This document shows, piece by piece, positions 1 to 7,513 of a stretch of 34,161 bases of DNA (positions within the stretch are counted from its first letter, which is position 1; every line of letters starts with the position of its first letter). The translations under genes were made by a program, and so were the position numbers. The stretch is from JAUVKA01 sp964465145 (GTDB taxonomy: Bacteria > Bacteroidota > Bacteroidia > Bacteroidales > UBA12481), in NCBI GenBank assembly GCA_964465145.1, contig CAYXJR010000052.1, positions 1 to 34,161 on the forward strand. The letters run 5' to 3'. The notes beneath the pieces are model-generated. The model did not search any database. It was not told the origin of the DNA and saw only the letters and a program-made list of their open reading frames with translations.

Positions 1-129
1 TCAACTGGTAGTGGTTTTTAGTGATCAGTGGTAGTATTTGGGGGTGACGCCGAAAGTTAAGCCTAAAAGTAACATATTCCGATTGGAATGTAAATGATTA
101 TTAGCAGGTTGTTAAGAAAATGCTTGAGG
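1..129. other. Non-coding stretch before the repeat array
   Basis: I see no gene in this stretch. The first 40 bases contain imperfect AGTG-N3 spacing that weakly resembles the heptanucleotide arrays found elsewhere in the window, and the rest is A/T-rich. No clear hairpin terminator or promoter was recognised on either strand. Confidence 0.4.
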
Positions 130-208
130 GTGACGGGTGACTGGTGACAAGTGACGGATGACGGGTGACGAGTGACGGGGTGACGGGTGACGATTAACGA
201 GTGACGAG
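130..208. repeat. Tandem heptanucleotide array, consensus GTGACGG
   Basis: About eleven units of a 7-base motif stand head to tail. The core GTGAC is nearly constant, the last two bases vary (gg, tg, aa, ga), and there is one 1-base slip near the middle. An open frame across it on the minus strand would encode a repetitive VTRHP-like peptide, which is a by-product of the repeat and not a gene. The same motif recurs at 6331-6351. The array lies just past the decayed GH78 fragment, so it sits in non-coding DNA. Confidence 0.85.
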
Positions 209-238
209 TTCTATTGTTCTCAATTTTATCCTGTTGTA

Positions 239-860
239 TTACCAATATTGAATTGTATACTCTTTCGGGGAAGTTGCCAAAATAATATCATATAGATTAG
301 CACTTACTGGTTTGATGATAACTCCTTTTTCAACTTTGGGCGGTTTTAGGCTCTTAATACGAATTATGCCATTACCCTGAACGGATTTTACTACCAATTT
401 TGTTTCATCCATATATACTTCAATATTCCCATTTGGAGTAGGTACCTTTCCATTTATCCATTTTAACCCTCCGAGTGAAGGTTCAATCAGATAAGATGTG
501 TACCCGGGAGCTGTAGGTTTCACCCCTAATAAATATTTCCCGAATAAATAAACAGGGTTAGCTCCCCATGCATGACATAAGCTTTTTCTCTGCATCAACA
601 TAATCGTACAGGATGGCAAACATGTTGGCATAACGGGTTACATCCGTTGATAGAATACCGTTTTCTCTATTGTGAACAAAGGCGTTCTTCTCCTCACTCC
701 AAAAAACGTCGAATATCTTTTGCTTTAATTCCATGGATAATTTCTGGCATTTTTCTGCATATTCCGGATCACCGGCTAATTGAGCGCTTTGTGCCATTGA
801 CTCAAGACTCCTGGCAAACAGTAATTGCTGAAAAGAGATTTCCCCTGTCTTTGTAATTGC
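239..860 (-). pseudogene. Remnant of a GH78-type alpha-L-rhamnosidase (C-terminal part, internally deleted)
   Basis: Two adjoining minus-strand frames together resemble the C-terminal half of a GH78 six-hairpin glycosidase. The upstream piece (about 860-585) reads KTGEISFQQLLFARSLESM, then continues to TRYANMFAILYDYVDAEKK, typical of the helical barrel. The downstream piece (about 595-239) resumes with KSLCHAWGANPVYLFGKYLL and runs into a C-terminal beta-sandwich ending EYTIQYW-TAA. In intact relatives a stretch of roughly a hundred residues, including the second catalytic glutamate region, separates these two blocks. Here they are fused near 581-595 in different frames, so a deletion also shifted the frame. 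No start or N-terminal half exists, because a TAG at 861-863 closes the frame. This is a dead fragment of a gene different from the GH78 at 20643-23651. The family call is from motif recognition only. Confidence 0.75.
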
Positions 861-892
861 CTATAGTGGAAGACTATTTGAGGTTTTGTTAG

Positions 893-1966
893 CTACCGTT
901 TTGTTCTTTTTTCAATGTATTTTGAGTTTAGTATCCTAAGTGTTCCCATATAATCTAATTTAAACTCAATCAAATCGCCAACTTTATATTTCTTTCTATT
1001 TTTGTCAAGGTCAATTACAATCATATCTGAACTTGCTCCTGCTAATTTTATAGCTTTGTCAACCAATTCAATATGGTTAATATCTACATCAAGCAATCCT
1101 ATGTCTATAATTGCCCTATTTGAAGTTTCACCAATATTTGCCTGGTCAAATTCAAAGTCTTCTCCCTCAACATTAGTACCTAGTTCTCCTTCAGGAACTA
1201 TGGGTTTTTCGGTCAATTCAATTATCTCTGAATACAATCTAAATATATCCGAATGCATTTTTTTAAAAGGTCTGCTATTATAAACATCGGTACCTAAAAA
1301 AAGTGTTTCTCCCACTCTAAAATGATTGATTCCTTTAGGCAGTAGATTTTGAAAAATTAATGGAATTGTAACAGATGAACCTCCAGAAACAAATTCGATT
1401 TCTCTGTTAAATTTAGCTTCAATTAATTGTTCATATAAACTTAATTGAATTAATTTATCGTGATTTGGTAAAACGCCATATAAGCAAGATAGATTGGCTC
1501 CAATTCCCACCACTTGAATGTTTTCTAATTTGAAAACACTTTCGTAAAAAGCCATAAAATCTTCGCCCATTACACCCTCACGAAGATCGCCCAATTCAAT
1601 CATAATGATAATCTTGTGCAGTTTTTTCTGTTTTTTTGCTTCTTCCGATAGCATTTTAATAGTCTCAAACTCTGTATTCATGCTTATATCGGCATATTTT
1701 ACCACGGTTGGGATTGCTCGTTTTGCAGGTGGTTTAATATAGATGGTCTCAATTTTAGGATTTATTGATTTAATCATCTTCAAATTATACACCCGTGAAT
1801 CGCATATCTGATTTATATCAAATTTCAACAATTCTGATAGATACAATTTGTTCCCACTTAATATTTTAGAAACAACTGACCATTCAATACCATTTTTTTT
1901 GAAAAGAGTATTAAGGTAGTCAAAATTTGATTTTAGTTTTTTTATGTCTAAGGTTACAAAAGCCAT
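893..1966 (-). CDS. orr: Ornithine-racemase-type PLP enzyme (alanine/ornithine racemase family)
   Basis: The 357-residue protein has the fold-type III PLP barrel seen in YggS-like proteins and alanine racemase. The candidate PLP lysine is K34 in WSVVSKILSGN. Recognisable blocks are VKYADISMNTE, IIIMIELGDLREGVM, VSGGSSVT and FRVGETLFLG, which match the pattern I know for clostridial ornithine racemase (Orr). The family interconverts L- and D-amino acids, in Orr's case ornithine. It is cytoplasmic, with no signal peptide. It is the last gene of a five-gene operon and starts 2 nt after the stop of the alanine racemase, so the two are surely co-expressed. A second racemase next to alr argues for a substrate other than alanine, but ornithine specificity is inferred from family likeness and could be wrong; arginine, lysine or serine are alternatives. 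Confidence 0.8.
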   Translation of the reverse strand: MAFVTLDIKKLKSNFDYLNTLFKKNGIEWSVVSKILSGNKLYLSELLKFDINQICDSRVYNLKMIKSINPKIETIYIKPPAKRAIPTVVKYADISMNTEFETIKMLSEEAKKQKKLHKIIIMIELGDLREGVMGEDFMAFYESVFKLENIQVVGIGANLSCLYGVLPNHDKLIQLSLYEQLIEAKFNREIEFVSGGSSVTIPLIFQNLLPKGINHFRVGETLFLGTDVYNSRPFKKMHSDIFRLYSEIIELTEKPIVPEGELGTNVEGEDFEFDQANIGETSNRAIIDIGLLDVDINHIELVDKAIKLAGASSDMIVIDLDKNRKKYKVGDLIEFKLDYMGTLRILNSKYIEKRTKR

Positions 1967-1968
1967 AA

Positions 1969-3123
1969 TTATTGTTTTATTACTGTTCGTATTATTGATT
2001 CTGATAAATGAGCTAATATTTCATAATTAAGTTCATTGCTAATTTCGCTAAATGCACTTACCTTTATTTCTAAGGGGTTTTGTTTTCCAATAATTACTAC
2101 CTCATCGCCAACTCTGGCATCAGGCAAATTTGTAATATCTGCTATGACCATGCTCATATTTACAACACCAATCACACTGCAACTTTGACCGCCAATAAGC
2201 ACACGCCCCTTATTGCTCAATGAGCGACTGTAACCTAATGAATATCCAACGGGGACTAATGCAGTTATAATATCAGATTGAGCTAGATAAGAAATGCCGT
2301 AACCAATAAATTCACCGCTCTTGACTTTTTTTATCGCCATAATTTGACTACACCATCCAAGGATCCTTTTCAAAGGATCAATTTTATTGCTTTTATGGTT
2401 GATATATTGGACATATACTTCGCTGCTTGACCAAAAACCATAAATCATAATTCCTATTCTCACCAAATCCATTCTTGCTTTTGGATAAACAAATGCTGCT
2501 GCAGAATTAGCTACGTGTTTATATTTGGGGATCAGATCATTGGCTACAAGAGTCGCTAACATTTTGTTGTATTTCTTTAACTGACTTTGTATCCTTACAT
2601 GATTGGAGATACTCTCGGCTCCAGCAAGATGTGTGCAAAAACCAGCTAAATCAATATAATGTACATTCTCTTTTATTTTGGTAATCGCATTATTTAATTC
2701 ATCAGTATTTAAGCCTGAACGATTCATGCCTGTTTCGGCTTCAAGATGAATTTTAGCCTTTAAATTAAGCTCTTTGGCGTATTTTATTGCAATATTTAGT
2801 CGTTCAATATTAAAAACAAAAAACTCTATTCCTCTTGCGATTGCTTCCCTGATACTTTTTTCACACAACCATCCCATAACCATGATTGTTGCAGGTTTAG
2901 AGAGACTATCAAAAACCCGAATAGCTTCGCTGTAATGGAAAACCGAGTAATGCTCAATCCCATATTTCTCGAAAAGTGGAACAACTTGCTCTATTCCGTG
3001 GCCATAAGCGTTAGCTTTAACAACGGCTGATATTTTTACTTTGTCGCCAAGTTTCTTTTTTAAAAAAGCAATATTATTTTCAACCGCGTTTTCATTTAGC
3101 GTTATTAGAGAATTATCAATCAT
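1969..3123 (-). CDS. alr: Alanine racemase
   Basis: This is a 384-residue enzyme of the usual length for Alr. It converts L-alanine to D-alanine using PLP. The PLP lysine is K36 in SAVVKANAYGHG. The catalytic tyrosine from the C-terminal beta domain is Y279 in GYGISYLAQSD, followed by the conserved PVGYSLGYSRSLSNKGRV block and M323 in GVVNMSMVIADI, where most Alr proteins have a CMD-type motif. It is cytoplasmic. Its start codon overlaps the end of the upstream M20 gene by 8 nt, which suggests translational coupling, and the Orr-type gene follows after 2 nt. Sitting in a catabolic-looking operon with a symporter and an amidohydrolase, it may be a secondary, catabolic Alr instead of the housekeeping copy that feeds peptidoglycan synthesis. 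That role is inference. Confidence 0.93.
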   Translation of the reverse strand: MIDNSLITLNENAVENNIAFLKKKLGDKVKISAVVKANAYGHGIEQVVPLFEKYGIEHYSVFHYSEAIRVFDSLSKPATIMVMGWLCEKSIREAIARGIEFFVFNIERLNIAIKYAKELNLKAKIHLEAETGMNRSGLNTDELNNAITKIKENVHYIDLAGFCTHLAGAESISNHVRIQSQLKKYNKMLATLVANDLIPKYKHVANSAAAFVYPKARMDLVRIGIMIYGFWSSSEVYVQYINHKSNKIDPLKRILGWCSQIMAIKKVKSGEFIGYGISYLAQSDIITALVPVGYSLGYSRSLSNKGRVLIGGQSCSVIGVVNMSMVIADITNLPDARVGDEVVIIGKQNPLEIKVSAFSEISNELNYEILAHLSESIIRTVIKQ

Positions 3124-4249
3124 CGCTTAATGTTTGTTTATAAATAGCATAAAATATATTAATTCCAGTTTCAATGATGTCATCAGGGAAATTAAAGTCC
3201 GGATTATGAAGCTGTGGCTGATCTTTTCCCGAGCCTAAACCAAAATAACAAGCATCATATTTTTCAGTAAAATACCCGAAATCCTCGGACCACTTAAACG
3301 GTTCCTCAATATTTTGGATATCTAAATCAATATACTTTGCTGATTTTTCAACTATAGCAAAACAGTCATCATTATTCACTGTTGCAGGAAATGTTTCGCT
3401 ATATGAAATCTTGCATTCTAATTTTTCTGCTTTCGATATTTCTCTTATTTTTTTTTCACATTTATCAGTGAGTACTTCCATGTCTTCATTTTCAAAAGCA
3501 CGTAATGTAATTCTCAATTCAGCATAGCCTGGAGAAGTGCCAAAAGATATCTCACCCAATTGAATGTGAATGATGGTGAGTAGAACGAAATCTTTAAAAA
3601 GTTTTTTATTCTCTCTTATTAGATGCAGTTTTTTAATAATTTCAGAGATAGCATCTGCCGGGCTAATGCCATTTTGTGGTTCAGCGGCATGAGCCGTTTT
3701 TCCTGTAAGTTTAATCGTCATGCCTTTTGATGCAGAGGCAAAACTCCCTTTTTTGAGTATTATTTTATGTTTTTCAAATCCGGGTAAATTATGCAGTGCA
3801 AAAATATAGTCAGGCTTTAATTTTATGAATTTTTGATTGCCAACTACATCCCGAGCTCCTTGTTCTACTTCCTCGGCAGGTTGAAACAATAAAATTACAC
3901 TTCCTCCTGATGGTCGATTTTCCGAGATCTTTTGTGCTAGCCCGGTTAAAATCGACATATGTCCATCGTGTCCGCAACTGTGTGAAATATGATCATTTAT
4001 TGATGTGTATTCAACACCGGATTTTTCTTGGATTGGCAAAGCATCCAACTCTGATCTGAATACTACAGTTTTCCCTTTCTTTTTTCCATTAAAAGCAAAG
4101 GCTACACCTGTTTCTCCAAGTTTAATAATCTTGTCAGGATTGAATTTCTTGATATAGGTAATTATCCGTGAAGAAGTATTATACTCATCATTGGAAACTT
4201 CTGGATGCTTATGTATTTCCCGTCTTAATTTTATTATTTCCTGATACAT
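3116..4249 (-). CDS. M20 family amidohydrolase (aminoacylase/hippurate-hydrolase type)
   Basis: The 377-residue protein belongs to the M20D amidohydrolases, which cleave the amide bond of N-acyl amino acids, N-acetyl-diaminopimelate or IAA conjugates. It starts with the typical LRREIHKHPEVS, has the metal site SCGHDGH (C92, H94, H97), the acidic pair E126-E127 in FQPAEEVEQGA, the dimerisation-domain motif GKTAHAAEPQNGISP, and a C-terminal LHNPDFNFPDD that supplies the last histidine ligand. It has no signal peptide, so it acts in the cytoplasm on an imported substrate. It overlaps alr by 8 nt and follows the symporter after 51 nt. The neighbours suggest that it releases an amino acid that the two racemases then invert. 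The acyl group and amino acid cannot be read from the sequence. Confidence 0.88.
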   Translation of the reverse strand: MYQEIIKLRREIHKHPEVSNDEYNTSSRIITYIKKFNPDKIIKLGETGVAFAFNGKKKGKTVVFRSELDALPIQEKSGVEYTSINDHISHSCGHDGHMSILTGLAQKISENRPSGGSVILLFQPAEEVEQGARDVVGNQKFIKLKPDYIFALHNLPGFEKHKIILKKGSFASASKGMTIKLTGKTAHAAEPQNGISPADAISEIIKKLHLIRENKKLFKDFVLLTIIHIQLGEISFGTSPGYAELRITLRAFENEDMEVLTDKCEKKIREISKAEKLECKISYSETFPATVNNDDCFAIVEKSAKYIDLDIQNIEEPFKWSEDFGYFTEKYDACYFGLGSGKDQPQLHNPDFNFPDDIIETGINIFYAIYKQTLSDD

Positions 4250-4300
4250 GGAATAATATCTATTGTCATCATTATAAAAGAAGCCCTCATCTCAATAAAT

Positions 4301-5722
4301 TCATCTCTTATGGAATAATTGTATTAAAGCAAAAACAATTGCTGAAAGCGTTATCCCAAAGAAATTTGCATCAAAACCAAAAGGCAGGGTAATTTCGGTT
4401 AAAATGAGAATCAAAGTAGTTACTCCACCAAATAGCATTGAATAAAGTGCTGCTTTGGCAGAAGGTTTTTTCAAAAATATAGTACCCAAAATAGGGACAA
4501 ATAATCCTGAAACCATAAAAGCATAAGAATATAACATCAAATCTAGTACATTTTCCATCATTGTAGCTAGAATGATAGCCAGAATACCAATGACCAATGT
4601 TGCAAGCTGTGAATATTTAATACTCCTGGAATTATGTTTGGATAGCCTCAAAATATCTGTCGTAAAATTCCCCGATGCTGCAATCAAACAACTATCAGCC
4701 GTTGACATTATTGCCGAAAAATAAGATGACATAAGCAAGCCCATCAACCCAATGGGGAAAATATGTGTAAGGAGTAGGGGCAGCCCTATTTCTTCGTCAA
4801 TTGGATTTCCCGGAGCATATCCAAATTCAGTAAACATTCCTTGTTCAAAAGCTACTCTGCCTAACAATCCTAAAGTAATTCCCATAAAAGCCATAATCGG
4901 CCATTCAAACAATCCTGCTATAAACCAAGCTTTTTTTGCTGTTTTTTCATCTTTCGAGGCATAAATTCTTTGATACAATGTCATGCCTACAAACCAAATG
5001 GGAACGATAGTAATTAGCCAGTTAACAAACTGAACAAAACTAATATTGGTAAGACTTAGAAAGTTATCGGGCAAATAAGTTTGTATTGCCTCCCAACCCC
5101 CAACTTTGATGAAGCCTAATGGGATGCCAACTCCGATAAGGCCAACCATAAGAATTATCCATTGAATGGTATCGGTATAGATAACAGCTTTAAGTCCGCC
5201 AAGTACTGTATAGCCAATTACAACAACTCCCATTAATAAAACTGCATCCACAATAGTTATTGAAGGAAATGTTGCAGCGGCTAATTTAGCACCGGCTAGT
5301 ACTTGAGAACTGGTAAATCCGATATAGCCAATCAACGAAATGATGCCTGCAATAATAGCTACTTTACCATTATAGTAATGATTAAGAACCTCAGGGAAAC
5401 TTAAAAAGTTGTATTTTTTAGCTAAAGGATATATTCTGGGAATGAGTACAATAGCACTAATCCATGCGCCAATTATACCGGTAAATAGCATCCAGCTGCC
5501 CGATAGACCAATTAAAAAGCCTAATCCACCTAATCCTATTGAAAATCCACCCCCTACATCCGTGGCAACAACCGATAATCCTATATGAAGAGAGGTCATT
5601 TTACGACCTCCAACATAATAATCTTCTTGCGATTTATTCCGTTTTAAAAAATAGACACCAACACCAAGCATTGCAATCATATAAAGGACAAATATTGAAA
5701 TGTCAATTATGTGAACATGCAT
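4301..5722 (-). CDS. Sodium:solute symporter family (SSS) transporter
   Basis: The 473-residue protein is strongly hydrophobic with about thirteen membrane segments, the usual layout for the SSS family (relatives of PutP, PanF and SglT). Family features are the N-terminal IDISIFVLYMIAMLGVGVYF segment, the EDYYVGGRKM loop and the LGGLKAVIYTDTIQWII stretch, which matches the SSS signature of TM5-TM6. It sits in the inner membrane and uses the sodium gradient to import an organic solute. It lies 4 nt after the GNAT gene and before the M20 hydrolase. Given the racemases and amidohydrolase in the same operon, an amino acid, a small peptide or an N-acyl amino acid is the likely cargo. Specificity within SSS cannot be told from sequence alone. 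Confidence 0.88.
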   Translation of the reverse strand: MHVHIIDISIFVLYMIAMLGVGVYFLKRNKSQEDYYVGGRKMTSLHIGLSVVATDVGGGFSIGLGGLGFLIGLSGSWMLFTGIIGAWISAIVLIPRIYPLAKKYNFLSFPEVLNHYYNGKVAIIAGIISLIGYIGFTSSQVLAGAKLAAATFPSITIVDAVLLMGVVVIGYTVLGGLKAVIYTDTIQWIILMVGLIGVGIPLGFIKVGGWEAIQTYLPDNFLSLTNISFVQFVNWLITIVPIWFVGMTLYQRIYASKDEKTAKKAWFIAGLFEWPIMAFMGITLGLLGRVAFEQGMFTEFGYAPGNPIDEEIGLPLLLTHIFPIGLMGLLMSSYFSAIMSTADSCLIAASGNFTTDILRLSKHNSRSIKYSQLATLVIGILAIILATMMENVLDLMLYSYAFMVSGLFVPILGTIFLKKPSAKAALYSMLFGGVTTLILILTEITLPFGFDANFFGITLSAIVFALIQLFHKR

Positions 5723-5726
5723 TGCT

Positions 5727-6167
5727 CTACTTTTTAAGTCTCATTTCAATATACTTGCTGCTAAATCCGACTTTTTCATATAAAAATCTTGCTGGGTTAT
5801 CAGGTTCAACGTGTAAGGCTATACTGCCTTGTGCCTGATCAATGGTTATTTTCATTAATTCTTTTCCTATGCCTTTTCCCCTAAGATTTTTGTGAGTTGC
5901 AATATAAACTAAGATGTTTTCCGGAATATAATCTTTCATTCCGGTTTGATTAACTATTACTACACCTGATATTTCATTTTCATGGAGGGAAACTACGATA
6001 AAACCTCCAAAGGAAGGCGTTTCTTTCAATGCGTAATTGACAGCTTTTTCTATGTCTGACCTTGGGTCACCATATTCTTGCAGGTTGTCAAATAAAAAAT
6101 TAATCAAGTTTTCTTTTTCTTTTAAATCTGGTTTGTTAGTTGGATTAAATACTCTTGTTTGAATCAT
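5727..6167 (-). CDS. GNAT-family N-acetyltransferase
   Basis: This 146-residue protein carries the acetyl-CoA binding motif A of GNAT enzymes, VYIATHKNLRGKGIGKELMK (RGKGIG pyrophosphate loop), followed by IALHVEPDNPARFLYEKVGF, the typical motif B with its terminal FYEKxGF-like block. I chose the ATG at 6167 (protein beginning MIQTRVFNP) because an AAAGGAAA ribosome-binding sequence lies about 10 nt before it. A longer start at 6209 would add 14 residues with no such signal. It is the first gene of the five-gene operon and stops 4 nt before the symporter. It may acetylate a D- or L-amino acid handled by the pathway, or detoxify one. The substrate is unknown. Confidence 0.85.
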   Translation of the reverse strand: MIQTRVFNPTNKPDLKEKENLINFLFDNLQEYGDPRSDIEKAVNYALKETPSFGGFIVVSLHENEISGVVIVNQTGMKDYIPENILVYIATHKNLRGKGIGKELMKITIDQAQGSIALHVEPDNPARFLYEKVGFSSKYIEMRLKK

Positions 6168-6182
6168 AAAATAATTTCCTTT
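6159..6182 (-). promoter_or_regulatory. Ribosome-binding site deciding the GNAT start
   Basis: On the minus strand a purine run (A7-GGAAA) precedes an ATG at 6167 by about 10 nt. This is one of the clearer Shine-Dalgarno-like sequences in the window and favours that ATG over the in-frame ATG at 6209. Confidence 0.55.
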
Positions 6183-6419
6183 TTTTAATAAATAGATTTC
6201 GTAGACCATTATAACTAAATTTCCGAGATATACAAATCTTCCCTCAAATGGTAGCTAACTACATCGCCTGTGAGAACAACACCCATAAGGAAATGCTGGA
6301 TTCTTAAAATTAGTTAATTGGGGGAGGAAGGTGACGGGTGACGGGTGACAATTTCTTATAACCTAAATACTCATCCCTTATACTCATACTTAAGCCTTCA
6401 GCCATAAGCCTAAAGCCTT
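6168..6419. other. Spacer between the PUL and the racemase operon
   Basis: No gene was found in these 252 bases. The spacer should contain the promoter of the GNAT-to-Orr operon and the transcription end of the PUL. I saw no convincing Bacteroidota promoter pair: the nearest TAnnTTTG-like candidate on the minus strand (around 6233-6240) departs from the consensus at the first base and has no TTTG partner at the expected distance. The part next to the PUL is made of tandem 7-base repeats, described separately. Confidence 0.55.
6331..6351. repeat. Short GTGACGG heptanucleotide array
   Basis: Three tandem units of the same 7-base motif as the larger array at 130-208 (gtgacgg, gtgacgg, gtgacaa). 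It lies in the spacer downstream of the PUL. Confidence 0.8.
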
Positions 6420-6420
6420 C
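6391..6420. repeat. AAGCCTN heptanucleotide array
   Basis: About four 7-base units sharing an AGCC core (aagcctt, cagccat, aagccta, aagcctt) run up to the stop codon of the beta-propeller hydrolase gene. The sequence differs from the GTGACGG arrays but the period is the same, which suggests a common generating mechanism. Confidence 0.65.
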
Positions 6421-7487
6421 TATTTGGTTATCAACCCAATCCCCCTCTTCCCATCCTTATCAACAGCACAATAAAACATATAATAGGTCTCATTCTCTGG
6501 ATTCCAGACCAGGGAGATTTTGTGCGCATATCTGCCGTCGATTCCGGAAGGGTTTCCGCCTGCTTTGTAAAGGGGGTCCGGATCAACTGTCCAGTGATAT
6601 AGGTCTTTGGAGAAAGCAGCCATGATATGAGCCCCACCCTGCCCTACTCCGAAAAAGAAGCCTACCCAGTGATCCTTGTCCCAGAATACTTTTATGTCGG
6701 AGGAGAATTTCTCATTATAACTGCCCTCAGACCCATTGGGAATCACCGGATTATCTTCATATCGTTGCCACTCTAATAGGTCCGACGAAACCGCTAATCC
6801 CATCTGCTCAATTGATCCATTGGCGGCATTGTAAATGTTGTAATACTGGCCCTCATGCTCTATCAACCAGGGCTGGTAAATGCAGCTCTGCTCCCATTCC
6901 CCGCAATCATCATCATAAACTGATAGAATAGGTTCATCCTTCGCCCTTTCCCAGGTCAGCCCATCTTCACTCATAGCCACACCTTCATATCCTGGTCTGA
7001 GTTCATAACCTCCTTGTCTGGGGTAAGCTCCGTAAAGGGAATAATATTTCCCCTCTTGAGTCTTACGTCTTCCGTCTTTGGTCTTCAGCATTCGTGGAGC
7101 CTTTATATCATAACTCTCATACAGATACGCACCAAGTACTACTCCGCCATAATCGAATTCCCCTTCCGGTCCATAGCCCATAGCTAAACGATAATTTCCC
7201 CAATGAACAAGATCTTCGCTTTCAGCAATAAAGGATTGGTAGCCCAGACTGTCAAAGCCAATGAAAGACATGTACCACTTTTCATCACCCGGAATTTGAA
7301 ATACCGTTGGGACATCTGTCATCTTTACATGTTCAAAGCCTTTAATATCAGGATCGGGAGGGATGACAAGTTCAGGGTGATAATGCCAGTTTCTGTAGGG
7401 GGCTGACCATTTCTCAATGGTTTGTGCTACACCGATAAACGGATTGACTAAAATGAACAGCAGTATTAGTAGATATATCTTTTTCAT
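6420..7487 (-). CDS. Five-bladed beta-propeller glycoside hydrolase (GH43/GH32/GH117-like)
   Basis: The 355-residue exported protein starts with a Sec signal peptide (about residues 1-22, ending GVAQ). The rest shows repeated WY/YY blade motifs (EKWYMSFIGFD, GKYYSLYGAYPRQGG, GQYYNIYNAANGS, ETYYMFYCAVDKDG) and SEDLVHW, SEDGLTWE, SSDLLEW repeats, typical of the GH32/43/62/68/117/130 propeller superfamily. Candidate catalytic acids are D58 in KMTDVPTVF and E198 in CGEWEQSCIYQPW. The exact family is uncertain. It is the last PUL gene, 26 nt after the TIM-barrel/discoidin gene, and ends in TAG inside a repeat. An odd insert, KTKDGRRKTQE (135-145), is encoded by a 7-base tandem repeat. It likely removes a terminal sugar from desulfated oligosaccharides in the periplasm. 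Confidence 0.8.
   Translation of the reverse strand: MKKIYLLILLFILVNPFIGVAQTIEKWSAPYRNWHYHPELVIPPDPDIKGFEHVKMTDVPTVFQIPGDEKWYMSFIGFDSLGYQSFIAESEDLVHWGNYRLAMGYGPEGEFDYGGVVLGAYLYESYDIKAPRMLKTKDGRRKTQEGKYYSLYGAYPRQGGYELRPGYEGVAMSEDGLTWERAKDEPILSVYDDDCGEWEQSCIYQPWLIEHEGQYYNIYNAANGSIEQMGLAVSSDLLEWQRYEDNPVIPNGSEGSYNEKFSSDIKVFWDKDHWVGFFFGVGQGGAHIMAAFSKDLYHWTVDPDPLYKAGGNPSGIDGRYAHKISLVWNPENETYYMFYCAVDKDGKRGIGLITK
7060..7087. repeat. In-frame heptanucleotide repeat inside a coding region
   Basis: On the plus strand GTCTT begins at 7060, 7067, 7074 and 7081, an exact 7-base period with two variable bases between cores. It encodes the basic insert around residues 135-145 of the beta-propeller hydrolase. 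Its period and build match the intergenic arrays. Confidence 0.75.
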
Positions 7488-7513
7488 CAGTATAATGCTA
7501 AGATAGGACTCTA

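Noticed and set aside
130..208. CRISPR-like repeat array
   Set aside because: The unit is only 7 bases and tandem without spacers, and there are no cas genes. It is a simple heptanucleotide array.
63..245. Small repetitive protein on the minus strand
   Set aside because: The reading frame exists only because the 7-base repeat avoids stops; its peptide is a repeat by-product with no start signal or relatives that I recognise.
558..631. Two overlapping genuine genes at the GH78 remnant
   Set aside because: Both frames match neighbouring parts of the same enzyme family and neither has its own start region; they are pieces of one decayed gene.
6225..6265. Bacteroidota promoter for the GNAT operon
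   Set aside because: The candidate minus-strand boxes depart from TAnnTTTG and lack a TTTG at the proper distance, so a promoter is likely in the spacer but cannot be placed.
6391..6420. Rho-independent terminator after the PUL
   Set aside because: The AGCC repeats are direct, not inverted, and no stem followed by a T run was found on the minus strand.
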